Assembly (NCBI RefSeq): GCF_003002025.1
Contig: NZ_PVZB01000011.1
Coordinates: 62,001 to 126,000 of the forward strand
Source of the DNA: Paraburkholderia sp. BL25I1N1
Lineage (GTDB): Bacteria; Pseudomonadota; Gammaproteobacteria; Burkholderiales; Burkholderiaceae
DNA: 64,000 nucleotides
Reading direction: 5' to 3'
In this document: positions 37,382 to 45,680 of the stretch, piece by piece
Position numbering within the stretch: position 1 is the first letter of the stretch
Layout: every line of letters begins with the position of its first letter
The notes under the pieces: model-generated
Seen by the model: only the letters and a program-made list of their open reading frames with translations
Databases searched by the model: none
Told to the model about the DNA's origin: nothing
Program-made: the position numbers and the translations under genes

Positions 37382-38983
37382 ATGGCAAACTCAAATTCCG
37401 CCGACATCGTCGTGGTCGGTTCGGGCGTGGCTGGCGGACTGGTCGCGCATCAGATGGCGCTCGCCGGCGCGTCGGTGATTCTGCTCGAAGCCGGGCCACG
37501 CATTCCGCGTTGGCAGATCGTCGAGAACTTCCGCAACTCGCCGGTCAAGTCGGACTTCGCGACACCGTATCCATCCACACCTTACGCGCCGCATCCCGAG
37601 TACGCGCCCGCCAACAATTATCTGATCCAGAAAGGTGACTATCCATATAGCTCGCAGTATCTGCGGCTGGTCGGCGGCACGACCTGGCATTGGGCCGCGG
37701 CCGCCTGGCGGCTGTTGCCCTCGGACTTCCAGTTGCACAAGCTGTATGGCGTGGGACGCGACTGGCCGTATCCGTATGAAACGCTGGAGCCGTGGTATTC
37801 GGCGGCAGAAGTGCAACTCGGCGTGTCCGGCCCGGGCAGTTCGATCGATCTCGGTTCGCCGCGCTCGAAGCCGTATCCGATGAACCCGCTTCCGCTCTCG
37901 TACATGGATCAGCGTTTCAGCGACGTGCTCAATGCGCAAGGCTTCAAGGTCGTGCCCGAGCCGGTGGCGCGCAACAGCCGTCCGTACGATGCGCGGCCTA
38001 CCTGCTGCGGCAATAACAACTGCATGCCGATCTGCCCGATCGCCGCGATGTACAACGGCGTCGTGCATGCGGAGAAAGCCGAACAGGCCGGCGCGAAACT
38101 GATTCCGGAAGCGGTGGTGTATCGCGTCGAAGCGGACAACAAAGGTCTGATTACGGCCGTCCACTACAAGGACCCGAACGGCAACAGCACGCGCGTGACC
38201 GGCAAACTGTTCGTGCTTGCCGCGAACGGCATCGAAACGCCGAAGCTGATGCTGATGTCGACATCCGATAAATTCCCGCACGGCGTCGGCAACAGTTCCG
38301 ACCACGTGGGCCGCAACCTGATGGACCATCCGGGCACGGGTGTCACGTTCCTCGCCAATGAACCGTTGTGGCCCGGACGCGGACCGATGGAGATGACCTC
38401 GATCGTCAACTTTCGCGATGGCGCGTTTCGCTCGGACTACGCCGCGAAGAAGCTGCATCTCTCGAACGGCGTGCCCACGATGAGCGTGGCCGCCGCGCTG
38501 CTCAAGCAAGGTCTGACCGGCGCCGAACTCGACCGGCAGATACGCGACCGCGCGGCGCGCACGCTGAATATCAACAGCTTCCACGAGCATCTGGCCGAGC
38601 CGCAGAACCGCGTGGTGCCGTCGGCGGATCACAAGGATTCGCTCGGCATTCCGCAGCCGGAAATCTATTACTCGATCAACGACTACGTGAAGAAAAGCGC
38701 GGCCAACACGCACGAACTGTATGCGCAGATCGCCGCGCTGTTCGGCGGCGCCGAGGTCACTTTCGACGACACCTTCGCGCCGAACAATCACATCATGGGC
38801 ACCACGATCATGGGTAGCGATCCGGCGGATTCGGTCGTCGATGCGGACTGCCGCACGCACGACCACTCCAATCTGTTCATCGCCAGCAGCGGTGTGATGC
38901 CGACCGCGGCGTCGGTGAATTGCACGCTGACGATCGCGGCTTTGTCGCTGAAGCTGGCCGACAAGCTCAAGCATGAAATCTGA
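37382..38983 (+). CDS. FAD-dependent sugar dehydrogenase, catalytic GMC subunit with Fe-S cluster
   Basis: The 533-residue protein is a GMC oxidoreductase. ATG 37382 (MANSNSADIVVVGSGVAGG) follows AGAGGG; a much longer open frame upstream is a shadow of the small subunit. The FAD-binding GSGVAGG is near residue 13. The cysteines C208, C209, C214 and C218 in CCGNNNCMPIC match those that bind the 3Fe-4S cluster in B. cepacia FAD-glucose dehydrogenase, and APNNHIMGTTIMG holds the catalytic His. No signal peptide is present, in line with co-export by the small subunit. The sugar or polyol substrate cannot be told from sequence. Confidence 0.93.
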   Translation: MANSNSADIVVVGSGVAGGLVAHQMALAGASVILLEAGPRIPRWQIVENFRNSPVKSDFATPYPSTPYAPHPEYAPANNYLIQKGDYPYSSQYLRLVGGTTWHWAAAAWRLLPSDFQLHKLYGVGRDWPYPYETLEPWYSAAEVQLGVSGPGSSIDLGSPRSKPYPMNPLPLSYMDQRFSDVLNAQGFKVVPEPVARNSRPYDARPTCCGNNNCMPICPIAAMYNGVVHAEKAEQAGAKLIPEAVVYRVEADNKGLITAVHYKDPNGNSTRVTGKLFVLAANGIETPKLMLMSTSDKFPHGVGNSSDHVGRNLMDHPGTGVTFLANEPLWPGRGPMEMTSIVNFRDGAFRSDYAAKKLHLSNGVPTMSVAAALLKQGLTGAELDRQIRDRAARTLNINSFHEHLAEPQNRVVPSADHKDSLGIPQPEIYYSINDYVKKSAANTHELYAQIAALFGGAEVTFDDTFAPNNHIMGTTIMGSDPADSVVDADCRTHDHSNLFIASSGVMPTAASVNCTLTIAALSLKLADKLKHEI

Positions 38984-39002
38984 GCGTGAACGGAGAGCCA
39001 CA

Positions 39003-40427
39003 ATGACGAAGAACACCTCCCGCGCGCAGCGGCTCGAGGCGCTGGCGCAGAAGGCCCACCGCCGCCATCTCCGGGTCGCGACGCTGGCCGCGATTTTTTC
39101 GCTGTTCGCGCTGTATGTCGCCTGGTATGAGGCACACGGCCCCGGCACACAGCGCAACGATGAATTGCCGATCACCCAGGCCCGCGCCGACGACGCCGCG
39201 CAAGCGGTCAGCGGCGCGGCCTTGCCGGTGACGGCGGCCGGCAGCGACCTGGTCAAGCGCGGCGAATACCTCGCGCGCGCCGGCGATTGCATGGCGTGCC
39301 ATACCGCGGACAAAGCGCGGCCTTTCGCGGGCGGCCTGCCGATCAGCACGCCGTTCGGCACTATCGTGACGCCGAATATCACGCCCGATCCGGACACAGG
39401 CATCGGTCAATGGACCGACGCCGATTTTCTGCGCGCCATGCATGAGGGCATCGGCAAAGGCGGCGAGCGCCTCTATCCGGCCTTCCCATATGCGGAGTAC
39501 ACCAAGGTCACCGAGCAGGACGTGCTGGCTATTCGCGCGTATCTGAACACCCTCACGCCGATCCACTACACGCCGCCCGGCAATAGCCTGAATTTCCCGT
39601 TCAATCAACGCTGGCTGATGGTGTTCTGGAACCTGTTCAATTTCACCGAGGGCCGTTTCGTGCCCGATCCCCGGCAAAGCGCCGAATGGAATCGCGGCGC
39701 GTATCTGGTGCAAGGGCTTGCGCATTGCGAGGAATGCCATACGCCGCGCAATTTCACTCAGGGTTTGAAGTCGAGCGCGCGTTTCGCCGGCGCGGTGCAG
39801 GCCGGCTGGCACGCGTACAACATCACGTCCGACAAGAACAGCGGTGTGGGCAACTGGAGCGACGACGAACTGATGTCGTATCTGTCGACCGGTGCGGCGC
39901 CGGGCCGCGCCAATGCAGCCGGTCCGATGGCCGAAGTGGTCACCGACAGCACGCAATATCTGACGCGTGAAGACCTCGGCTCGATCGTCGCGTATCTGCG
40001 CGCGGTGCCGCCGATCAGCGGCGGCGAATCGCGGCCGCGCGACCAGTGGGGCAATCCCGCCGACGACGTGACGGCGCTGCGCGGCACCGCTGTCCACGCC
40101 GTGAACGGTGCGCAACTGTTCGTCGCCAATTGCGCGAGCTGCCATGGCTGGACCGGCCAAGGCGTTGGCGCGAGCGCGCCGGGGGCGTATCCGTCGTTGA
40201 TTCACAACTCGGCTGTGGGCGCGAGCGATTCCAACAATCTGGCGATGGTGATTCTGCACGGCGTCACGCGTACGACGAAACAGGCCGACGTGCTGATGCC
40301 CGCATTCGCCAATCAACTCAATGATGAACAGGTGGCCGCCATCACCAACTATGTGACCAAACACTTCGGCAATCCGCAGTCCACCGTGACGGCCGATCAA
40401 GTCGGCAAATTGCGAACTCACCAATAG
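39003..40427 (+). CDS. Triheme cytochrome c subunit of the sugar dehydrogenase
   Basis: The 474-residue protein carries three CxxCH heme sites, starting at C96 (CMACH), C242 (CEECH) and C377 (CASCH). A single N-terminal hydrophobic segment (LRVATLAAIFSLFALYVAW, about residues 22-41) serves as signal or anchor. The start at ATG 39003 follows GGAGAG. It takes electrons from the catalytic subunit and passes them to the quinone pool or terminal oxidases at the periplasmic face. It lies 19 bases after the catalytic gene. Confidence 0.94.
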   Translation: MTKNTSRAQRLEALAQKAHRRHLRVATLAAIFSLFALYVAWYEAHGPGTQRNDELPITQARADDAAQAVSGAALPVTAAGSDLVKRGEYLARAGDCMACHTADKARPFAGGLPISTPFGTIVTPNITPDPDTGIGQWTDADFLRAMHEGIGKGGERLYPAFPYAEYTKVTEQDVLAIRAYLNTLTPIHYTPPGNSLNFPFNQRWLMVFWNLFNFTEGRFVPDPRQSAEWNRGAYLVQGLAHCEECHTPRNFTQGLKSSARFAGAVQAGWHAYNITSDKNSGVGNWSDDELMSYLSTGAAPGRANAAGPMAEVVTDSTQYLTREDLGSIVAYLRAVPPISGGESRPRDQWGNPADDVTALRGTAVHAVNGAQLFVANCASCHGWTGQGVGASAPGAYPSLIHNSAVGASDSNNLAMVILHGVTRTTKQADVLMPAFANQLNDEQVAAITNYVTKHFGNPQSTVTADQVGKLRTHQ

Positions 40428-40444
40428 TGACCACGCGAACGGCT

Positions 40445-40469
40445 GTTTCCGGTAAAGCCTGCCGGAAAC
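40445..40469 (+). terminator. Hairpin after the dehydrogenase operon
   Basis: GTTTCCGG pairs with CCGGAAAC, 18 bases after the cytochrome stop. There is no T-tract directly after it. Confidence 0.45.
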
Positions 40470-40550
40470 ACGTCGCTTTGGCGTTAATTTGCGTCATTTC
40501 AGGCCGCTGCGGCGCCAGGAAACGATGGCCAGCGCGCATACGTATCGCGG

Positions 40551-41309
40551 ATGCCGCATTATCATGAAACCATGGCTTCCGTACTCGTCAATTCCGTCCA
40601 GCATCACGCCGCGAACCAGAGCGGCCGCGACTTCGTGGTAGGCGATCTGCATGGTTGCGTCGATGCATTGCGCTATCTGCTGCGCGTGATCACATTCGAT
40701 CCGGCGCGGGACCGGTTATTTTCGGTCGGCGATCTGGTGGACCGCGGCGAGCATTCCGAACTGGCTTTGGCGCTGCTCGACAAGCCCTGGTTTTTCGCTG
40801 TGCTCGGCAATCACGAAGACACCCTGTGCGCCGTGGCCGACGGACGCTTGCGGCGTCAATGGTGGTATGGAATTGGCGGCATCTGGGCGGCGCAATTGTC
40901 CAACGAACGCTTGCAGCATTACGCTGAGATCTTGCGCGGGTTGCCGCTTGTGCGCGTGGTCGGCAGCGGCAAGGAGCGCTTTAATGTTCTGCATGCCGAA
41001 TTTTTCGGCTCGGACGCGGAGCTCGACGCGGGCAATTTCTCCGAAGAAACCCGCCAGCGATTGCTGTGGGGCCGCGACCTGGCGTTGGGCAATGGCGATC
41101 CGCAGCGGCAGCGCGGACTCTCGCTGACTTATTGCGGCCACACGCCGATGCGCGACATCAAGCAGGTCGGCTCGCAGTTGTTCATCGACACCGGTGCGTT
41201 CGGACCGGGCGGCAAGCTCACGATCGTGGAGCCGCTCGCGTTGCGGCGCTGGTCGATCTCGACCGAAGAAGCGCGCGCGGAAGGCGCGGCGGCGCTGGCG
41301 CTGCCTTGA
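40551..41309 (+). CDS. Calcineurin-like metallophosphatase (PrpA/PrpB or lambda type)
   Basis: The 252-residue protein has the metallophosphoesterase motifs GDLHGC (31-36), GDLVDRG (60-66) and GNHED (86-90), plus CGHTPM later, which bind two metal ions. The pattern is that of bacterial Ser/Thr protein phosphatases related to lambda phosphatase. An in-frame ATG at 40572 (MASVLVNS) is an equally good start. The substrate is unknown. It ends tail-to-tail with the RES toxin gene. Confidence 0.9.
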   Translation: MPHYHETMASVLVNSVQHHAANQSGRDFVVGDLHGCVDALRYLLRVITFDPARDRLFSVGDLVDRGEHSELALALLDKPWFFAVLGNHEDTLCAVADGRLRRQWWYGIGGIWAAQLSNERLQHYAEILRGLPLVRVVGSGKERFNVLHAEFFGSDAELDAGNFSEETRQRLLWGRDLALGNGDPQRQRGLSLTYCGHTPMRDIKQVGSQLFIDTGAFGPGGKLTIVEPLALRRWSISTEEARAEGAAALALP

Positions 41310-41435
41310 CGGCGGGCGGCGCGCGTCGGCCGACACGTTGGCCACGTATTGGCCGCACATGGGCCATACGCCGGCCGCGCTCCGGTCGCGCATCAGCCAC
41401 GAATGGGCCACGCATCGACCATTCACGCCGCGCGA

Positions 41436-42137
41436 TCAGCCGACCTGGCTGAGTTCGAACACCATATCCACGCTCGTGCCATTCCAGTTGTATTCCAGAT
41501 ACGCCGCGTGATGGCAGTCGCGTAGCAGCGTGGTCTTGAACGCGGCGAGGCATTCGCCGCCGTCATCGCGCACCGACGGATACACGATACCCGGCGCACC
41601 CGCCTCGCGGACGGCTCGGCCGAGCGACTGTCCGGCCAGGTAGTCGTCCGGGGACAGCACCGCGAGATCCACCGACGTGTCGTCGCGAATGTCCACCACG
41701 TTGCCTTGCGCGACGACGGTGTAGAGACGCATTTGCTGGCGCATGGGCGGCTCGGCCGTCGCTTCCAGAAATTTCCCCGTGTGAAAACGCGTTTCGGCGA
41801 TGGCGGTGGCGCGTGAGCGGGCGCAATAGAACACGCCGTACGTGCCGTCCGAGAAACGGCTGCCGAGCGGATTGAGATGCGTCAACGCGGCCATGATCGG
41901 CCCGTAGCCCGGCCCGAAGCGGCGCTCTTCGCGCGGCACCAGTTCGAGTTCGCCGACTTCGGTGCGCAGGCGGTCGTTGGTCATTGCTTCGAGCGCGTAC
42001 AGCGCGTCGAAATCTTCCGGCGAGGCAACCCGGTCGAACAGATTGACGGCCGGAAAGCGCGTCGGAATCACGCGATACGCGGGCGACCAATCGAGCGGCG
42101 CCGTGCGCCAGCGGTCCTGCCAATGCGGTTGTGTCAC
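41436..42137 (-). CDS. RES-domain toxin (predicted NAD+-degrading)
   Basis: The 233-residue protein is a RES domain: conserved Arg in RVIPTRFPA, FSDGTYGVFYCARSRATAIAE with the conserved Glu, and GIVYPSVRDDGGEC. RES toxins of the MbcT/ParT type consume NAD+ (phosphorolysis) or ADP-ribosylate targets; which applies here is not known. Its ATG overlaps the antitoxin stop (ATGA), so antitoxin is made first and the two are coupled. Residues 1-20 precede the core. Confidence 0.93.
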   Translation of the reverse strand: MTQPHWQDRWRTAPLDWSPAYRVIPTRFPAVNLFDRVASPEDFDALYALEAMTNDRLRTEVGELELVPREERRFGPGYGPIMAALTHLNPLGSRFSDGTYGVFYCARSRATAIAETRFHTGKFLEATAEPPMRQQMRLYTVVAQGNVVDIRDDTSVDLAVLSPDDYLAGQSLGRAVREAGAPGIVYPSVRDDGGECLAAFKTTLLRDCHHAAYLEYNWNGTSVDMVFELSQVG

Positions 42138-42571
42138 GCCCAGCCGCCTCGCATTGCGTCGAGATACTGGCGCACGGCCACGAGGTCGCTGATGTTGCCT
42201 GCCAGCATGCGGTCCAGCGCGCGGCGGCCGCCGAACGGCGGCGCGCTGTTGGGGCGTTTGATCCAGGTGTCGGCGGCACTGGCTTGCGGCAGCAGGATTT
42301 GCAGTGCCTTGTAGATGCCGAGCAGCAGCGATAGGCGTTCGAGCGTGTCGCGCCCGAGGCGCGCCGTTTCAGGCGTGGCCTTCCATTTGAAATAGGTGGA
42401 GCGGCCCGGCGAACCGAGCAGCACGATCTGTTCTTCCGCGCTCAGGTCCCAGTCACGCGCAATGTTGAAGAACGCACGTAGACCCGCCGCGGACATTTCC
42501 GTTAGCGTGGGTTCCGAAACCGGCCGAGGAATCGGCGCTTCGGATGGGGTGGCGCGGGCAGCGTGAGCCAT
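42134..42571 (-). CDS. Xre/MbcA/ParS-type antitoxin
   Basis: The 145-residue protein has an Xre-like helix-turn-helix region (FFNIARDWDLSAEEQIVLLG, then STYFKWKATP) and a C-terminal toxin-binding (DUF2384) domain with DTWIKRPNSAPPFGGR and the diagnostic ISDLVAVRQYLDAMRGGW. It neutralises the RES toxin and probably represses its own promoter. The first ~20 residues are Pro/Ala-rich. The AT-rich upstream region differs from the GC-rich neighbourhood. Confidence 0.93.
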   Translation of the reverse strand: MAHAARATPSEAPIPRPVSEPTLTEMSAAGLRAFFNIARDWDLSAEEQIVLLGSPGRSTYFKWKATPETARLGRDTLERLSLLLGIYKALQILLPQASAADTWIKRPNSAPPFGGRRALDRMLAGNISDLVAVRQYLDAMRGGWA

Positions 42572-42682
42572 GAGCGGATAAGTCCTAATTTGTACTTGAA
42601 AGTGATATTAGTCTAAATGTGGATTTTTGCAAGAGAATATAATCCTGGCTTGTCATAAATCGAAGATCAGGAGAAGCAGGAG
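42572..42682. promoter_or_regulatory. AT-rich divergent promoter region of the TA pair and a secreted protein gene
   Basis: On the - strand TTGCAA and TAATAT are spaced by 16 bases, a fair promoter for the antitoxin gene. On the + strand a perfect TATAAT lies at 42638-42643, ~40 bases before the next gene, with no good -35. CTAAT (42585-42589) and ATTAG (42607-42611) form an inverted pair and may be an antitoxin operator. Confidence 0.5.
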
Positions 42683-43291
42683 ATGGGCGTTCGAGCAGTA
42701 GCAGCAGGAGCGGCGCTTGCCGTGTGGTGTATGTCGAGCGCGGCGACGGCCGCCGGTTACGCCGAAGTGTGGAATCCGCCCGAGGCGAGCGGGCATGTCG
42801 GAAGCCAGGCAAAGAAGCCGGGGGCGGCCAAAGTCAAGTCTAATGCCGGTTCGAAGACGGCGCCGAAGGCCACTTCAAAGGCCGTTTCGAAGCGCGTTGT
42901 AGCGGCTGAAGCGCACGGCGATCAGCGCGCGGCGCATGCCGGCGTGAACAAGGTGGCCGCCAAGGGCGCCGCGAAGAGCGGGACCAACTCCACGCACACA
43001 GGCAAAACCGGATCGAAAGCGGCCGTGGTCGCGCAGAGTAAAAAGCCGCACGCGCAACTGGTCCAGACGAATGCGGGGCAGGGCAAGGTCGTGCGCGCGA
43101 ATCTGGTGGTTCCGGCTCGTCAGGCTCGTCCGCAAACGGCCAAGGTCGTGGCAAAGACCGGCGCGGCGAAACCGGCTGCATCTCACGTGAATGTGCCGGC
43201 CTCATCCGCAAACGTTAGCGCCAATCCGGCGAACGCAACGAGCAATCCCGCTACAGCCAGCAGCGGTTCGCTGCCGCCAATCCTTCATTAA
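42683..43291 (+). CDS. Hypothetical exported Ala/Lys-rich protein
   Basis: I do not recognise a family. The start follows a strong GGAGAAGCAGGAG. Residues 1-24 look like a Sec signal peptide (VAAGAALAVWCMSSAATAA, cleavage near AAA-GYAEV). The rest of the 202 residues is low complexity, rich in Ala, Lys, Ser and Thr with recurrent KxxxK spacing, and turns Asn/Ala/Ser-rich at the C-terminus. It resembles histone-H1-like tails in composition. It is divergent from the TA pair. Confidence 0.65.
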   Translation: MGVRAVAAGAALAVWCMSSAATAAGYAEVWNPPEASGHVGSQAKKPGAAKVKSNAGSKTAPKATSKAVSKRVVAAEAHGDQRAAHAGVNKVAAKGAAKSGTNSTHTGKTGSKAAVVAQSKKPHAQLVQTNAGQGKVVRANLVVPARQARPQTAKVVAKTGAAKPAASHVNVPASSANVSANPANATSNPATASSGSLPPILH

Positions 43292-43570
43292 TCCGCAATC
43301 AAGCTGGGCGTTTGCGTTTCGGTTTGCTGCGCGGCAGACCTAACGTTACGCGTCCAAGTTCGAGGATGCGCACCGATGGCTTTTCCAGGCGCGGCGACTG
43401 GACCTTTCACGCGTGCCGGTACGACTCGACGTCAGTGGGCTGCTTCGGCGCCAGGTCGATCAGTTTCGCCCCGCTCGACGGCATCGCCGAATGCCAGTTC
43501 AGGCGCCATGCAGTACGCGAGGCTGCGCTGCCGGCAAGCGCCTCACGCCCCGCGATGCGGATTTACGCAG

Positions 43571-43972
43571 CTAGGCGGCTTTGCGCGGACGCCCGCCTTT
43601 CTTGCCGTTCTCCCGCGCCGCAGCCGATTTCGCGTCGGATTTGACGCTGCCGCCGCTGCGGCCGATATCGCGCATCCACGCCTTCGATCCGAAAACGCCG
43701 TCGATCAGGCCGTGAACCGACACCACGACGTCGAGCGCCGGAAAAACGAGCGCCGACCCGAGACCGAAGATCTGGATCTCGCGGAGATCCGTAGGCGCCG
43801 CGTTGTGCAAACCCTCGATAAAAGCGATCGGCACCAACAACGAGATGCCGTTTGTCAGCGCGATATCGAGCCGTTTAGTGCGTGGTTTGTAGCTTGCGCT
43901 GCGCGCGGCGGGGCGCTTGGCGGTTTCGGCGCCGCGTTCCTGAGCAAGCCGCCATTCTTCGCTGCTGTTCAT
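43571..43972 (-). CDS. DUF2442 family protein
   Basis: I start at ATG 43972 (MNSSEEWRLAQERGAETAKR), which overlaps the restored stop of the upstream DUF4160 gene as ATGA; an earlier start at 43999 would add 9 residues. The 133-residue product shows a DUF2442 core (LDIALTNGISLLVPIAFIEGL, LREIQIFGLGSALVFPALDV, VHGLIDGVFG) and a basic tail ending ENGKKGGRPRKA, often found on these proteins. DUF4160 and DUF2442 genes are frequent partners; function unknown, TA-like roles have been suggested for such pairs. Confidence 0.82.
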   Translation of the reverse strand: MNSSEEWRLAQERGAETAKRPAARSASYKPRTKRLDIALTNGISLLVPIAFIEGLHNAAPTDLREIQIFGLGSALVFPALDVVVSVHGLIDGVFGSKAWMRDIGRSGGSVKSDAKSAAARENGKKGGRPRKAA

Positions 43973-44212
43973 GAGTGGATTCCTTTCCAGGCGGAGCACA
44001 GGAACGGCACCATTTCACTAAGGCATTCAGCCAGCCGGCGCGCTTCGCGTTCTGAATACCCTCGAGCCATCGCGGATGGATACCGGGCCGTCGGGACAAT
44101 TCAAGATAAAGATAATCTCACCATCCGGACCGAGTACATGAACATGTGGCGGAGCGTGATCGTGAGGGTAAATCACCACGAGCAGCCCGTCGATCCGGGC
44201 AATGATGAGCAT
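43969..44212 (-). pseudogene. DUF4160 family gene with a one-base frameshift
   Basis: The frame from ATG 44212 gives MLIIARIDGLLVVIYPHDHA, PPHVHVLG and FILNCPDGPVSIRD, the DUF4160 N-terminal two thirds, then runs out of family at GSRVFRTR and stops. The family C-terminus (RGYSEREARRLAECLSEM, then FLCSAWKGIHS) is in the next frame. Removing one base of the GG pair near 44067-44068 joins them into 80 residues, the normal family length, ending in an ATGA overlap with DUF2442. It may be a true mutation, an assembly error or a programmed frameshift. A TATAAT at 44220-44225 (- strand) is so close that the transcript could be leaderless. Confidence 0.8.
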
Positions 44213-44271
44213 AGCCACGATTATATACCGTAGCCGCTTGGGTTTTCATCTGAACGGACGCCATCAGTAAC

Positions 44272-45123
44272 TCAAACGCTCGCCAACCCATTCGTCACCA
44301 GCCGCAACGTCTCCACCGACCGCTGGTCTCTCACCCGCGAATGCAGCGTCACGCGCGATTCCGGCAGCGTTGGCAAACCCAGCCGGGGGCCGACGTCGAT
44401 CAGCCCACGCGGCGCCACGCGGCGCGCCAGCGGCGACACCGCCAGTCCTGCCGCCACGGCCGCGCCGACGGCCGCCACGCCGCCACCGACGAACACCTCC
44501 TGCCAGCCGACGCCCGCCTGCGCGAGCGCGCGGAGCGCCACGTCGCGCACGTTGCACGGCGGGCTCAACAGCGCGAGCGCTAGTGGCTCGCCGACTCGCG
44601 GCAACCACGCCGGCGTGGCGAGCCAGCCGAGCGGTTCGCTGAACAGCACCTGGGCCTCGTCGCGCGGCGGTTCGTCGGCGCCATAGCGGACAATCACCGC
44701 GTCGAGGCGGCGTTCGTCGAATTGCGCGAGCAGCGCGGCCGACGTGCCCAGATGCAATTCGATCACCAGACCCGGGTCGTGCGCATTGAGCTTGCCGAGC
44801 AGGTGCGGCAAGTCTGGTCCCGCGACATGCTCGCTGAGTCCCAGCGCGAGCCGCCGTCGCTCGACCGAGAGCGACCCGAGCGCGCGTTCATGCGCGTTCA
44901 GCAGATCGCGCGCGGCGCTAAGAAACGCGTTGCCGCCGGCGGAAAGACGCACCACGCGCGGCGTGCGCTCCAGCAATTGCTTACCCAGATGCGCTTCCAG
45001 CCGCTTGAGCTTAAGACTGACGGCCGATTGGGTCGTGTCCAGCGCGTCCGCGGCACGCGTGAAGCTGTGCAGATCGGCGATCAGAACGAAGGCCCGGACC
45101 GCATCGAGATCGAGAACTTTCAT
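44272..45123 (-). CDS. LysR-family transcriptional regulator
   Basis: The 283-residue protein has the LysR winged helix-turn-helix (FVLIADLHSFTRAADALDT, TQSAVSLKLKRLEAHLGKQL) and a periplasmic-binding-like effector domain. It is divergent from the tautomerase gene, with 101 bases between them, and probably controls it. The region contains ATGAA/TTCAT repeats overlapping its own start. The effector is unknown. Confidence 0.94.
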   Translation of the reverse strand: MKVLDLDAVRAFVLIADLHSFTRAADALDTTQSAVSLKLKRLEAHLGKQLLERTPRVVRLSAGGNAFLSAARDLLNAHERALGSLSVERRRLALGLSEHVAGPDLPHLLGKLNAHDPGLVIELHLGTSAALLAQFDERRLDAVIVRYGADEPPRDEAQVLFSEPLGWLATPAWLPRVGEPLALALLSPPCNVRDVALRALAQAGVGWQEVFVGGGVAAVGAAVAAGLAVSPLARRVAPRGLIDVGPRLGLPTLPESRVTLHSRVRDQRSVETLRLVTNGLASV

Positions 45124-45224
45124 TTCTGATGAATATAGATGAAATCAGTAATGATGTCTGTTCATTATGACTGAGCGCGCCTAAGCTGTGTTTACCCAAT
45201 CAACGCAGCCAAGGAGATTTCATC

Positions 45225-45608
45225 ATGCCGCTCACACGAATCGCATTGCGCGCAGGCAAGCCCGTCGAGTACCGGAAGGCGGTGACGCGGAGCATCCAGC
45301 GCGCGCTGGTGGACACCTTCAACGTGCCGAAGGACGACATCTTCATGCTGATCACCGAGCATGAGGCCGGCAATTTCGTGTACGACAACCAGTATCTAAA
45401 CGTCGAGCGGAGCGACGATCTCGTGATTATTCAGATCACGCTGAACAACACCCGCACCCTTGAGATGAAAAAGGCGCTGTACAAGCGGATGGCGGACGAA
45501 CTGGCGGAATCGCCCGGACTGCGACGAGAGGACGTGTTCATCAACCTCGTCGAAGTGTTGAAGGAGAACTGGTCGTTCGGCAATGGGATTGCGCAGTACG
45601 CATTGTGA
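45225..45608 (+). CDS. Tautomerase family protein
   Basis: The 127-residue protein begins MPLTRIAL; after Met removal Pro1 is the catalytic base of the tautomerase superfamily. The length is that of the double-unit forms (malonate semialdehyde decarboxylase / Tautomerase_2 type) rather than the 60-residue 4-OT. LRREDVFINLVEVLKENWSF in the C-terminal part fits this group. An AAGGAG site precedes the ATG. Substrate unknown. Confidence 0.88.
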   Translation: MPLTRIALRAGKPVEYRKAVTRSIQRALVDTFNVPKDDIFMLITEHEAGNFVYDNQYLNVERSDDLVIIQITLNNTRTLEMKKALYKRMADELAESPGLRREDVFINLVEVLKENWSFGNGIAQYAL

Positions 45609-45633
45609 TGGTTGCGGCCGTCATGTGACGTGA

Positions 45634-45655
45634 AAACGGGCGGCCATGCCGCCCG
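45634..45655 (-). terminator. Terminator between convergent tautomerase and SDR genes
   Basis: CGGGCGGC and GCCGCCCG form an 8-bp stem with a 3-base loop. On the - strand it is followed by TTTT, so it best terminates the SDR gene. Confidence 0.55.
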
Positions 45656-45680
45656 CCGTTCGTTGAAAAAAGCAGCAACG

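Noticed and set aside
43292..43570. Open frames between the secreted protein and DUF2442 on the + strand
   Set aside because: They are Arg/Ser-rich with no ribosome binding site and run antisense into the DUF2442 gene; taken as non-coding.
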